Part shown: positions 55,128-64,000 of the stretch, piece by piece
How positions within the stretch are numbered: the first letter of the stretch is position 1
Layout of the letters: each line of letters starts with the position of its first letter
NCBI RefSeq assembly: GCF_900142725.1
Contig: NZ_FRBW01000001.1
Coordinates: 1,426,001 to 1,490,000 of the forward strand
Length of the DNA stretch: 64,000 bases
Direction: 5' to 3'
DNA from: Roseibium suaedae
GTDB taxonomy: Bacteria > Pseudomonadota > Alphaproteobacteria > Rhizobiales > Stappiaceae
Notes under the pieces: model-generated
The model's input: only the letters and a program-made list of their open reading frames with translations
Database searches by the model: none
What the model was told of the DNA's origin: nothing
Translations under genes and position numbers: made by a program

Positions 55128-55421
55128 ATGCAGAGGCAGTTCTGGGTCTATATTCTTGCAACCCATAAAAACGGAACACTTTACACGGGCGTTACCAATG
55201 ATTTGCTTCGAAGGTTATATGAGCATCAAAGCGAGAGCGTGCCCGGTTTTACCGCCAGATATCAGGTCAAGCGTCTCGTTTGGTACGAGGAGCACGGCAC
55301 GGCAGACCGTGCCATCGCGCGGGAGAAGGCCATCAAGACCTGGAAGCGCTCCTGGAAGGTTGAGCTGATCGAGGAGAGCAATCCGGAGTGGTTCGATCTG
55401 GGGCGGTTCTTGAATGGGTGA
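55128..55421 (+). CDS. GIY-YIG nuclease family protein, copy 1
   Basis: A 97-residue single-domain protein of the small GIY-YIG (YhbQ/UPF0213-like) family. The signature is WVYILATHKNGTLYTGVTN, where YIL and YTG are the GIY and YIG equivalents, followed by LLRRLYEHQ with the catalytic Arg, and then RLVWYEEHGTADRAIAREK with the metal-binding Glu and IKTWKRSWKVELIEESNPEW. ATG 55128 matches the start of copy 2. The gene has no operon partner and directly follows a palindrome pair. Confidence 0.92.
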   Translation: MQRQFWVYILATHKNGTLYTGVTNDLLRRLYEHQSESVPGFTARYQVKRLVWYEEHGTADRAIAREKAIKTWKRSWKVELIEESNPEWFDLGRFLNG

Positions 55422-55478
55422 TACGGGAGCGACTCGTCTCACATGAATGCCATACCGATTGGCGAGGTCACGGCATGG

Positions 55479-55643
55479 ATGCCATGGTCGAGCCATGGCA
55501 TGACGGAGGAGAGGGGGAGGATCAAACTGTCATTAGGATCTGAAACGCCTATTTCGAAATGCCTCAACGCTTCTCCGTCCTCGTAGCCTCTCGACTCGCT
55601 CCACCCCCTCCGTATCCGTCACCCCATGGCTTGACCATGGGGT
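55479..55643. repeat. Inverted palindrome pair upstream of GIY-YIG gene 2
   Basis: Left palindrome 55479-55501 (same stem as in unit 1, loop TCGAG), right palindrome 55621-55643 (loop CTTGA). Spacing between the two equals that of units 1 and 3. Confidence 0.88.
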
Positions 55644-55665
55644 CCATGCCGTATCCTATCAGTCC

Positions 55666-55959
55666 ATGCCGCGGCAGTTCTGGGTCTATATTCTCGCAAC
55701 CCATAAAAATGGAACGCTTTACACCGGCGTCACCAACAATCTGCTCCGAAGATTATACGAGCATCAAAGTGAGAGCGTGCTTGGCTTCACCACCCGGTAT
55801 CAGGTCAAGCGCTTGGTCTGGTACGAGGAGCATGCCACCGCAGACCATGCCATTGCGCGGGAGAAAGCCATCAAGACCTGGAAGCGGTCCTGGAAAATCG
55901 ACCTGATTGAGGAGAGCAATCCGGAGTGGTTTGATCTCGGGCGGCTTTTGAGTAGGTGA
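55666..55959 (+). CDS. GIY-YIG nuclease family protein, copy 2
   Basis: A 97-residue near-copy of the protein at 55128-55421, differing at about ten positions (for example TNNLLRR for TNDLLRR and GFTTRYQ for GFTARYQ). All signature residues are kept and the frame is intact, so both copies appear functional. The repeat period is 538 bp, including the upstream palindrome pair. Codon differences are scattered, so the duplication is not very recent. Confidence 0.92.
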   Translation: MPRQFWVYILATHKNGTLYTGVTNNLLRRLYEHQSESVLGFTTRYQVKRLVWYEEHATADHAIAREKAIKTWKRSWKIDLIEESNPEWFDLGRLLSR

Positions 55960-56017
55960 GGGAGCAGATTGCCTGTCCCAATTGAACGCCATACCGTTTG
56001 GCGAGGTCGCGGCATGG

Positions 56018-56182
56018 ATGCCATGGTCGAGCCATGGCATGACGGAAGAACGGGAGGGGATCAAACTGTCTCTAGGGTCTGAAACGCCTATTTCGAAAAG
56101 CCTCAACGCTTCTCCGTCCTCGTAGTCTCTCGACTCGCTCCACCCCCTCCGTATCCGTCACCCCATGGCTTGACCATGGGGT
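56018..56182. repeat. Third palindrome pair, without a GIY-YIG gene
   Basis: Left palindrome 56018-56040 (loop TCGAG) and right palindrome 56160-56182 (loop CTTGA). The flank is conserved up to and including the ATG of the nuclease gene (56205-56207), but the frame then meets a stop after four codons and the rest of the gene is absent. Confidence 0.85.
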
Positions 56183-56235
56183 CCGTGCCGTATCCTATCG
56201 GTCCATGCAGCGGCTTTGATACCCAAACCCCCAAA

Positions 56236-56272
56236 AGAAAAACCCGCCAGCCTTTCAGCCAGCGGGTTTCTT
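56236..56272 (-). terminator. Terminator of fumarase gene
   Basis: AAACCCGC and GCGGGTTT arms with an inner TGGC/GCTGG region; read on the minus strand it is followed by TTCTTTT, 30 bases after the fumarase stop. Confidence 0.8.
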
Positions 56273-56301
56273 CAGTTTCAAAGGCCAGTCTCAGCTGAGC
56301 A

Positions 56302-57939
<1,638 letters not shown>

Positions 57940-58127
57940 GAGCTGGCTCTCTCCGGTGGGCTTTATGGGCTCTGGCGATTGGGGCGTGTCTGCGGGAGGC
58001 AGCGCGCCATCAGGTTATGGCCGCATTCTTTACGCGAAAACAGCCGGTCACGCCAAGCGTTCCGGCTGCCTCATTTCGTCGAAGGGAACGGAAGTCTCGA
58101 GATAGCCCTTCTCAAGCCCTCAAAAGC

Positions 58128-58706
58128 TTATTCCGTTGCCGTCAGATCAATGGTCACGGCGACCGTGTCGGCGATCTGGGAGGTGCCGACAACGGCACCG
58201 ACTTCATGGGCCAGGCGGTTGACCGAGGCGGTGCCGGTGGCATGGGCCGTGTTGCCGGAGATCTCGAGCTTGAAGTCGAGGGTGGCAGGCTGGCTGACGC
58301 CCTTGATGGTCACGGTGCCTTCTGCCCGGTAGCTGTCGCCGCCAAGGGCGGTGACCTTCGAGGATTCGAAGGTGGCTTCCGGCATGGCTTCGGCATTGAA
58401 CCAGTCGGCGGAGGGCAGCATGGCGTCGAACTGGCCATTGCCGGTTTCCGCAGAGCCGGTCTTGATGGCGGCCTTGATCACGGCAGCTTCCGGGTTCTGC
58501 GGATCGAAATCGATCTCGGCGCTCCAGTCCTTGAAGGTGCCGGTGATGGTCTCGTTGCCCTGGGGCACGGAGAAGCCAATGGTGCTTTTGACCGGATCAA
58601 CCGTCCAGTTCGCGGCCAGGGCCGGGGCATTGGCGAAAGCGGCGGCACTGGCGATGGTCAGAGCGGCAAGCGGGCGGGAGAAGCGGGAATTCAACGGAAA
58701 AAACAT
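58128..58706 (-). CDS. YceI family periplasmic protein (copy 2)
   Basis: A 192-residue exported lipocalin-like protein that binds isoprenoid-type lipids in known members. Signal peptide to about residue 32 (TIASAAAFANAPALAANW). The YceI barrel reads WTVDPVKSTIGFSVPQGNE, NGQFDAMLPSADWFNAEAMP, and TVTIKGVSQPATLDFKLEI. It lies 63 bases downstream of the cytochrome b561 gene. It is clearly divergent in sequence from the other YceI protein of the cluster (59452-60030). Confidence 0.93.
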   Translation of the reverse strand: MFFPLNSRFSRPLAALTIASAAAFANAPALAANWTVDPVKSTIGFSVPQGNETITGTFKDWSAEIDFDPQNPEAAVIKAAIKTGSAETGNGQFDAMLPSADWFNAEAMPEATFESSKVTALGGDSYRAEGTVTIKGVSQPATLDFKLEISGNTAHATGTASVNRLAHEVGAVVGTSQIADTVAVTIDLTATE

Positions 58707-58769
58707 GTCGTTACCTCATGGGGCAAACCGGCCGGAAGCGGGGGTATGATCCGGCCGGGAAGAAGCGTC

Positions 58770-59354
58770 TCAGCCGTTTGCCCGGGCCGGACGGGTTGAA
58801 ATCATGCGCTGCAGGGTCGTGTCCCTAGAAACGAAGTGGTGCTTGAGCGCGGCAGCGACATGCGCCACGAGCAGAGCGATCAAAAGCCATGCGCCGTTTT
58901 CGTGAAGCATCTTCATCAGGGCTTCGGCGGTCGGCTTGTCACCCAGGATCGAGGGGACGGGCAGATGCGGCACGGGCACCGTGTCGAACAGGATCGTCGG
59001 AATGTTCCAGGGCGAGGCCGACACCATGACCCAGCCCGTCAGGGGCAGGGCGAACATCAGGCCGTAAAGGCCGATATGGGCGAGATGGGCAAGCAGCCGT
59101 TCGATGCCGCTCATGCCTTCCGGCAGCTTGGGGGCCGGATTGGCGAAGCGCCAGGCCAGGCGGACGATGGCCAGGGCCAGCACGACGAAGCCGATCGACT
59201 TGTGCAACTGATAGAGCTTGAAGGCGTCGGCGGAGGTCGGCGGCAACGTGGACATGTAGAGCCCCAGTGCAAGCATGCCGACGATCAGCAGGGCCATGGT
59301 CCAGTGAAAGACAATAGCGATCAAGCCGTAGCCACTGTGCGTATTGCGGAGCAT
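58770..59354 (-). CDS. Cytochrome b561 family protein
   Basis: A 194-residue inner membrane diheme protein with four helices. Heme-ligand His residues are in GYGLIAIVFHWTMALLIVG, LYQLHKSIGFVVLALAIVR, and late in LLIALLVAHVAAALKHHFV. The family transfers electrons between ubiquinol and periplasmic acceptors. It is the middle gene of a YceI-b561-YceI cluster on one strand, an arrangement seen in many proteobacteria. Confidence 0.94.
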   Translation of the reverse strand: MLRNTHSGYGLIAIVFHWTMALLIVGMLALGLYMSTLPPTSADAFKLYQLHKSIGFVVLALAIVRLAWRFANPAPKLPEGMSGIERLLAHLAHIGLYGLMFALPLTGWVMVSASPWNIPTILFDTVPVPHLPVPSILGDKPTAEALMKMLHENGAWLLIALLVAHVAAALKHHFVSRDTTLQRMISTRPARANG

Positions 59355-59451
59355 CGGGGTTTCCTTCGAAAAAGGCAGCTTTCCGGAAGTCAGCAGAAAT
59401 CCGGTAACCGGCCGGCCAGGCGGGGAGGCGCCTGGCCGGCTGGAAAAAGCG

Positions 59452-60030
59452 TTACTTTACGGCCTGAGTGGCTTCGGTGTTGAAGTGAACGGTCACTTCG
59501 TCGCCGACATAAGGCACATACATGTCCATGCCATAGTCAGAGCGCTTGATGACGCCGGTGACGTCGAAGCCGGCAGCCGGAACCTTGGCCATCGGGTGCT
59601 CGCCCATCTGGGTCACGGTCACATCGAGGGTCACCGGCTTGGTGATGTCCTTGATGGTCAGGTCGCCGGTCACCTTCAGGGTGTTGTCACCGGTCTTCTC
59701 GACGCTGGTGCTGGTGAAGGTGGCTTTCGGGAACTTCTCGACATCGAAGAAATCGGCACTGAGGAAGTGCTTGTTACGCTCATCCCAGAACGTGTCCATC
59801 GAGGTCACGTCGATGGTGAAATTCACGGAAGAATTGGACGGGGTGTCCTGATCGACCTTCAGTTCGCCATCCCAGTTCCGGAAGACGCCCTGCGTCGTGG
59901 AATAGCCGAGGTGGTTATACGAGAACTCGAGAATGGCGTGCGACTTGTCAAAGCCATAGGCAACCGGATCTGCCATGGCTGCGCCGGAGAGGAGGGCAAG
60001 TGCCAGAGCGGAAGAGGCGATGCGGATCAT
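59452..60030 (-). CDS. YceI family periplasmic protein (copy 1)
   Basis: A 192-residue exported protein. Signal peptide MIRIASSALALALLSGAAMA, mature start near ADPVAYGFDK. Core motifs: SHAILEFSYNHLGYSTTQGV, ERNKHFLSADFFDVEKFPKA and DLTIKDITKPVTLDVTVTQM. First gene of the YceI-b561-YceI group; its promoter should lie in the region up to 60499. The 97-base gap to the b561 gene holds GCCGGCCAGGC-rich inverted sequence. Confidence 0.94.
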   Translation of the reverse strand: MIRIASSALALALLSGAAMADPVAYGFDKSHAILEFSYNHLGYSTTQGVFRNWDGELKVDQDTPSNSSVNFTIDVTSMDTFWDERNKHFLSADFFDVEKFPKATFTSTSVEKTGDNTLKVTGDLTIKDITKPVTLDVTVTQMGEHPMAKVPAAGFDVTGVIKRSDYGMDMYVPYVGDEVTVHFNTEATQAVK

Positions 60031-60499
60031 AGTTTGTCCTCATGAAACAGGATATTCGAACGCTGCCAACCAGCGCCATCGCAGCTCACATAATCGATGC
60101 CGCGACGGATGCAATTTGACGTTCCGTCCATAACGGGTGAACAGTGGCGGGTATATGTCAAATTTTGTCCACAAAATGACTAGGTAATAACCCTGGATTG
60201 CGGACCGTAAGGAGAGCCTGGGTGGGAGTTAAATAAAACTCTCGGCATTTTGGTTGCGCGAAATTAGTCCTGTGAAATTCCCAAGCGATCGACAGGAAAG
60301 AAATTCCCGATATTTCACTAGTAGTTAAATCTTGCAGAGTAAATTTGGTACAAGGAAGAGGTCGTGTATTGGAGCAGCCGTGTCCCGTCCCGAAGTGATA
60401 GCCCGGAGTGGTACGGCAGTTTCCAGAATACTGACCGCAGGTGGTTGCCGTGTTCTTGGATCACGATCGTGTGAGAGAGCCGCCGCAACGCGGTTTCAG
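60031..60499. other. Intergenic region between YceI and FecR-domain genes
   Basis: About 470 bases, with an AT-rich middle (60150-60350, for example TTAAATAAAACTCTC and ATTTCACTAGTAGTTAAATC) that likely carries divergent promoters. The frame of the FecR gene is open leftward to 60332, but those residues are not protein-like. I see no other gene. Confidence 0.45.
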
Positions 60500-61663
60500 A
60501 TGGGGAAAGCCTCTTTCCCGGCGTCTTGTCTCGCCTCGCTTCTGTTGGCTTTTCTGCTTCTCACAAGTGCACCGGCACTCAGCCTGGCCGAGGGATGGTC
60601 GCTGCAACGCGTCTCGGGGACCGTCTATTTGGTTGCCCCGGGTGTGGAGCCGTATCGCGCCCGGACCGGCATGGCGCTTGACCCCGGACTGACACTGGCC
60701 ACCCGCAACGGGCGGGCAATGGTGACGCGGGGGACGGAAAGCATTCTTGTTGGACCCAACACGACTTTCGTCATCTCCCAATACCGCAGCAGTGAAGACT
60801 TCACGACGGTTCTGCAGACATCCGGCACGGTGACCGTGGACGTTGCCAGGAAGGCTCGTCCCCATTTCGCTGTCGAAACACCGTTTCTGGCTGCCGTGGT
60901 GAAAGGCACCAAATTTACAGTCAAGGTCGGCAAGACCCGGGCAGACATCGCCGTGGAGCGCGGTGTCGTCGGCGTGAAGGACTTCGCCTCCGGGCAGGAG
61001 ACTGATCTTGGTGCGGGTCAAAGCGCAGCCACAGATCCCACCCAAGCTGTCGGTCTTCAGGTGCAGGGCGTGGTGCAGCCGGTTGTCCGTCCGGGGCCGA
61101 AGAAGGCGCCTATATTCCAGACCCCGAGCGTCCCGAATGTTCCAGCGACTGCGGCCGAAGCCAAGCAGTCCACTTCGACTTCTTCGTCCTCAGCGTCTTC
61201 TTCCAGATCGTCGAATGCGACCAGCCGCTCCGCCAGCCGCGATGGCACCGGTGATGACAATGGAAACTCAAGCAGCAGCAACGCCGGTGGCAATGGGAAC
61301 GGCAACAGCGGCAGCAGCAATGCCGGCGGCAATGGCAACGGCAACAGCGGCGGTAGCAACGCCGGTGGCAACGGCAACAGCGGCGGCAACAACGCTGGTG
61401 GCAATGGCAACGGCAATAGCGGCGGCAGCAACGCCGGTGGCAATGGCAACGGCAATAGCGGCGGCAGCAATGCTGGCGGCAATGGCAACGGCAACAGCGG
61501 CAGCAGCAATGCTGGCGGCAATGGCAACGGCAACAGCGGTGGCAGCAATGCCGGTGGCAATGGCAACGGTAACAGCGGCAGCAGCAATGCCGGTGGCAAT
61601 GGCAACGGCAACAGCGGCGGCAGCAACGCCGGTGGCAATGGCAATGGAAATCCCAATGGCTAG
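60500..61663 (+). CDS. FecR-domain protein with Gly/Asn/Ser repeat tail
   Basis: A 387-residue exported protein. Signal peptide residues about 1-32 (SCLASLLLAFLLLTSAPALS). A FecR domain spans about residues 40-170 (RVSGTVYLVAPG, GRAMVTRGTESILVGPNTTF, FAVETPFLAAVVKGTKFTV). A Ser/Pro linker follows, then about 130 residues of a 13-residue repeat built on NAGGNGNGNSGGS (39-bp DNA unit, about ten copies with small variations, 61264-61660). Proteins of this kind often sit next to CHASE2 genes, as here. The tail is probably disordered and surface-exposed; its role is unknown. Confidence 0.88.
   Translation: MGKASFPASCLASLLLAFLLLTSAPALSLAEGWSLQRVSGTVYLVAPGVEPYRARTGMALDPGLTLATRNGRAMVTRGTESILVGPNTTFVISQYRSSEDFTTVLQTSGTVTVDVARKARPHFAVETPFLAAVVKGTKFTVKVGKTRADIAVERGVVGVKDFASGQETDLGAGQSAATDPTQAVGLQVQGVVQPVVRPGPKKAPIFQTPSVPNVPATAAEAKQSTSTSSSSASSSRSSNATSRSASRDGTGDDNGNSSSSNAGGNGNGNSGSSNAGGNGNGNSGGSNAGGNGNSGGNNAGGNGNGNSGGSNAGGNGNGNSGGSNAGGNGNGNSGSSNAGGNGNGNSGGSNAGGNGNGNSGSSNAGGNGNGNSGGSNAGGNGNGNPNG
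61264..61660 (+). repeat. 39-bp tandem repeat inside FecR gene
   Basis: Consecutive units encoding NAGGNGNGNSGGS and variants; one unit is shorter (NAGGNGNSGGN). Unit changes are whole codons, so length changes keep the frame open. Confidence 0.9.
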
Positions 61664-61717
61664 GCAGCTTCAGCCAGGCCCGATCGCCGCATTCTGTCAG
61701 GGGAAACAGGCCTGACG

Positions 61718-64000
61718 ATGAAGCGGCTTTCCCCTCTCAACTGGATGTCGGTGTCCCGCCTCGGATCCGTTCTGCAGCTATCGCTTGTGGGATTGCTGTT
61801 GGGGGTGATTGTTTGCGGACACTTCACGAACGGCTTTCCCGCCGTAGAGAGGTTCTTGTCCAAGCAGCGCTTTGCTCTGCTGGAACGTCCGGCAAGCGGC
61901 AACATCGTCGTTGTCGACATCGATGCCCGTTCTCTGGCGGAAGTTGGTGTCTGGCCCTGGCCGCGCAGGATTCATGGGCATCTGATTGAAAAACTGCTCG
62001 AAGCAGACGCCGCTGAAATCGGTTTCGATATCGATTTCAGCAGTGCTTCCAATGCAGTGGACGATTCCTATTTCGAAGCGATGCTGAAGCGGGCCGAGGG
62101 TCGTGTGGATCTGGCAGTCTTCCGCCAGGTGGCGGATCAGCAGTCGAGCGGATCGGAGCCGAACCTCATCAGCCGCCCATTGCCGCGATTTGAGGACCAT
62201 GCATGGCCCGCGACAGTGACAGTCCCAATTGAAAAGGACAGCGCCGTCTGGCGGGCGGAATGGGGGGAGATGATCGACGGGGAGGTCGTTCCCTCCCTTG
62301 CCGCGTTGATTGGCGGGCGGACGGGGGAAGCTGGCCAAACCTTCTGGATCGATTACAGCATTGACCTGTCCGGCATCGAGGTGTTTTCGCTGACCGATGT
62401 CGTCAACGATCGGATCGACCCGGAGCGCTTTGCAGGCAAGAAGGTCATTGTTGCCGCAAGTGCCCAGGAATTGCGGGATCTCTTCCCGGTTCCCGTCCAT
62501 GACATTCTTCCTGGAGGCATGATCCAGGCGCTGGCGGCTGAAACCATCGCCCAGGGCAGGGCGCTGGAGCCCGCTGGTGGCGCCCTCATCCTTCTTGTGA
62601 CGCTCGTTCTCGGGCTGACGATTTTTGTTCAGCGCAAGGTGGACTGGCGCATTCGCCTCGCATTGCTGCTTGGCCTGGCACCTGTTCTCGAAGCTTTGGC
62701 TCTGGTCGTGCAGGCTCAGATACCCATCTTGCCGCAGACGGCCTGTGCGCAGCTGGCCTTGCTGGTGCTCGCTCTCGGGCTTGCCGGCCGGCAAGTGGGG
62801 CTGCATCAGCTTCTCCTGCGGGTGACGGAAATTCACAACCAGAACAACCGGCGTCTCCTGTCCCGGGTGCTCGAGGACAGTTTCGACGGCATCATTCTGG
62901 TGGAACAGTGCGGTGCTGTTCGGGCCGCCAGCCGGTCTGCGCGCGCGATCTGGGGCGAGGCTCTTCAACCGGGAAGCCGCCTGCAGGCCATAGTGCCGGG
63001 GCAGATCTGGCAGGATCTGGAACGGGTCTTCTCCTCCGAGGCGGAGCGTGACTGGCAGCCTGTACGGCAGGATGTGGAGGCCGGAGACGAGACCTCCGTG
63101 CGCAAGGTGATTGAATATGTCGTGACGCCCATGTCCCAGGTGGACGTGCTTGGCGGGCGGCTCGGCAGCCAGGTTCAGGAAGTGCGGCTTGCCATCCTGA
63201 CTTGCCGGGATGTCACGATGCAGCGCAAGGCCATGGACCGCCTCGGCTACCTAGCGAGCCATGATCCCGTAACCAGCCTTCGCAACCGTCTCGGCCTTGA
63301 GGAACACCTTCAGGATATATGCGGCTGTCAAAATGCGGCCTTTGATGTCTATTGCCTCGTCTTGATCTCGCTTGATGATCTTGATCAGGCGGTCGCTTCC
63401 CTTGGCTTCGCCTTCGGGGACCTTTTGCGTGAGGCAGCCGCCTCCAGACTTATTTTCAATGCCGGGGAGGACGCCTTCCTGGCAACCCTCGGCGACAATT
63501 GCTTTGCCTGTATCCTGAAAGAGCCGGACGAGGCCGCGATCGTCAGCCGCATTGCAAAACTGGTGGAAGAGCTCAGTGCCGAGTATGAGCTGGAGGGCAG
63601 CCGGATCCACACAAGTGTGACCCTCGGCTACTGCCTGATCGACACGGATGAGCTGGATGTGGCGGTGCCCTTGCGGGATGCAGGCGCGGCACTGTCTTCC
63701 GCCCGCAAGCTCGGCGGCAATGCTCAGGTCCGCTATGAACCTGCCATGCATGTCATGTTCGAGCGTCGCCGCCGTCTGGAAATGGATCTGGCACAGGCAT
63801 TGGAGCAGGGGCGGATCCGGGCCGTCTACCAGCCGCTCGTGGATCTGGCCACCGGGCAGATTACAGGTGCAGAAGCTTTGATGCGCTGGGATCATCCGGA
63901 GTTCGGCTTCATCTCTCCGGGCGAGTTCATTCCGATTGCGGAAGAAAGCGGCCAGATCCGCCAGCTCGGTGCCTGGATGCTGCGCCAGGCAACGCGCGAT
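61718..64000 (+). CDS. CHASE2-PAS-GGDEF-EAL membrane protein (3' end outside window)
   Basis: Cyclic-di-GMP-related sensor; 761 codons are visible. TM1 at about residues 17-35, extracellular CHASE2 domain to about 285 (NIVVVDIDARSLAEVGVWPWP, GGMIQALAAETIAQGRALEP), three membrane helices to about 370, a PAS-like region near 385-500, a GGDEF-type domain from about 508 (HDPVTSLRNRLGLEEHL) in which the signature site reads LGDNCFACIL, and an EAL domain from about 687 (YQPLVDLATGQITGAEALMR). The GGDEF active site is therefore lost, while the EAL start is intact, so phosphodiesterase activity is possible. It follows FecR by 54 bases. Confidence 0.92.
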   Translation, partial: MKRLSPLNWMSVSRLGSVLQLSLVGLLLGVIVCGHFTNGFPAVERFLSKQRFALLERPASGNIVVVDIDARSLAEVGVWPWPRRIHGHLIEKLLEADAAEIGFDIDFSSASNAVDDSYFEAMLKRAEGRVDLAVFRQVADQQSSGSEPNLISRPLPRFEDHAWPATVTVPIEKDSAVWRAEWGEMIDGEVVPSLAALIGGRTGEAGQTFWIDYSIDLSGIEVFSLTDVVNDRIDPERFAGKKVIVAASAQELRDLFPVPVHDILPGGMIQALAAETIAQGRALEPAGGALILLVTLVLGLTIFVQRKVDWRIRLALLLGLAPVLEALALVVQAQIPILPQTACAQLALLVLALGLAGRQVGLHQLLLRVTEIHNQNNRRLLSRVLEDSFDGIILVEQCGAVRAASRSARAIWGEALQPGSRLQAIVPGQIWQDLERVFSSEAERDWQPVRQDVEAGDETSVRKVIEYVVTPMSQVDVLGGRLGSQVQEVRLAILTCRDVTMQRKAMDRLGYLASHDPVTSLRNRLGLEEHLQDICGCQNAAFDVYCLVLISLDDLDQAVASLGFAFGDLLREAAASRLIFNAGEDAFLATLGDNCFACILKEPDEAAIVSRIAKLVEELSAEYELEGSRIHTSVTLGYCLIDTDELDVAVPLRDAGAALSSARKLGGNAQVRYEPAMHVMFERRRRLEMDLAQALEQGRIRAVYQPLVDLATGQITGAEALMRWDHPEFGFISPGEFIPIAEESGQIRQLGAWMLRQATRD

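Noticed and set aside
54941-56182. CRISPR array from repeated ~23-bp palindromes
   Set aside because: Spacing is about 120 and 370 bases, the sequences between are themselves repeated, and no cas genes are present.
61057-61656. Long Pro/Leu-rich frame antisense to the FecR repeat
   Set aside because: It is the mirror reading of the Gly/Asn codon repeat and has no independent coding evidence.

Overview
This window is GC-rich chromosomal DNA from an alphaproteobacterium of the Hyphomicrobiales (Rhizobiales). The evidence is the gene order nrdR-ribD-ribE-ribH-nusB-thiL, the order bamE/CBP3-like chaperone/DUF177/plsX/fabH/ihfA/merR, a PhyR-NepR-EcfG general stress response locus, HWE-type histidine kinases and an LdtR-like MarR regulator next to an L,D-transpeptidase. 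A Stappia/Pannonibacter/Labrenzia-like relative is plausible, but that is inference from memory of gene order only.

Layout. 1-8.6 kb: end of a MarR regulator, periplasmic L,D-transpeptidase, DUF6898-like protein, glyA, nrdR and the riboflavin/nusB/thiL operon, with a structured leader in front of ribH. 8.6-14.1 kb: hairpin repeats around a DUF559 nuclease gene, an MFS transporter, the proton-pumping pyrophosphatase hppA and a 273-bp tandem repeat. 14.1-19.5 kb: bamE, cytochrome bc1 assembly chaperone, DUF177, plsX, fabH, ihfA and a MerR regulator. 19.5-25.9 kb: an unrecognised protein, a periplasmic glycerophosphodiesterase, a P450, a FUSC-type membrane protein, paired palindromes and tRNA-Pro(GGG). 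25.9-36 kb: exopolysaccharide genes (polymerase/ligase, initiating sugar transferase, glycosyltransferase, Wza, Wzc-like copolymerase, GNAT, deacetylase). 36-38.5 kb: DUF2842, ctaA and an AI-2E-family protein.

38.6-49.5 kb is the general stress response island: two HWE kinases, PhyR, NepR, EcfG, an atypical receiver, and probable targets (csbD, DUF1328, dps, a PRC-barrel protein, DUF992, a small secreted protein). I find eight sites that match GGAAC-N16/17-CGTT exactly, each in the correct orientation in front of one of these genes, including divergent copies for phyR and nepR-ecfG. The island therefore looks like a self-regulated core with its regulon packed around it.

49.6-56.3 kb: a DUF1989 protein, cspA and a fatty acid desaturase, a BNR-repeat protein, a low-GC insertion with one unrecognised gene, and a tandem array of GIY-YIG nuclease genes linked to paired palindromes. 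56.3-64 kb: class I fumarase, a YceI/cytochrome b561/YceI cluster, and a FecR-domain protein with a Gly/Asn repeat tail followed by a CHASE2-GGDEF-EAL protein that runs off the window.

The most unusual material is the repeats. Twelve palindromes with different stems share one pentaloop (TCAAG or TCGAG, or its complement) and occur as inverted pairs, some directly upstream of small GIY-YIG nuclease genes. A separate hairpin repeat family brackets a DUF559 nuclease gene. Both resemble REPIN-type elements in which the partner gene is a nuclease rather than a RAYT transposase.
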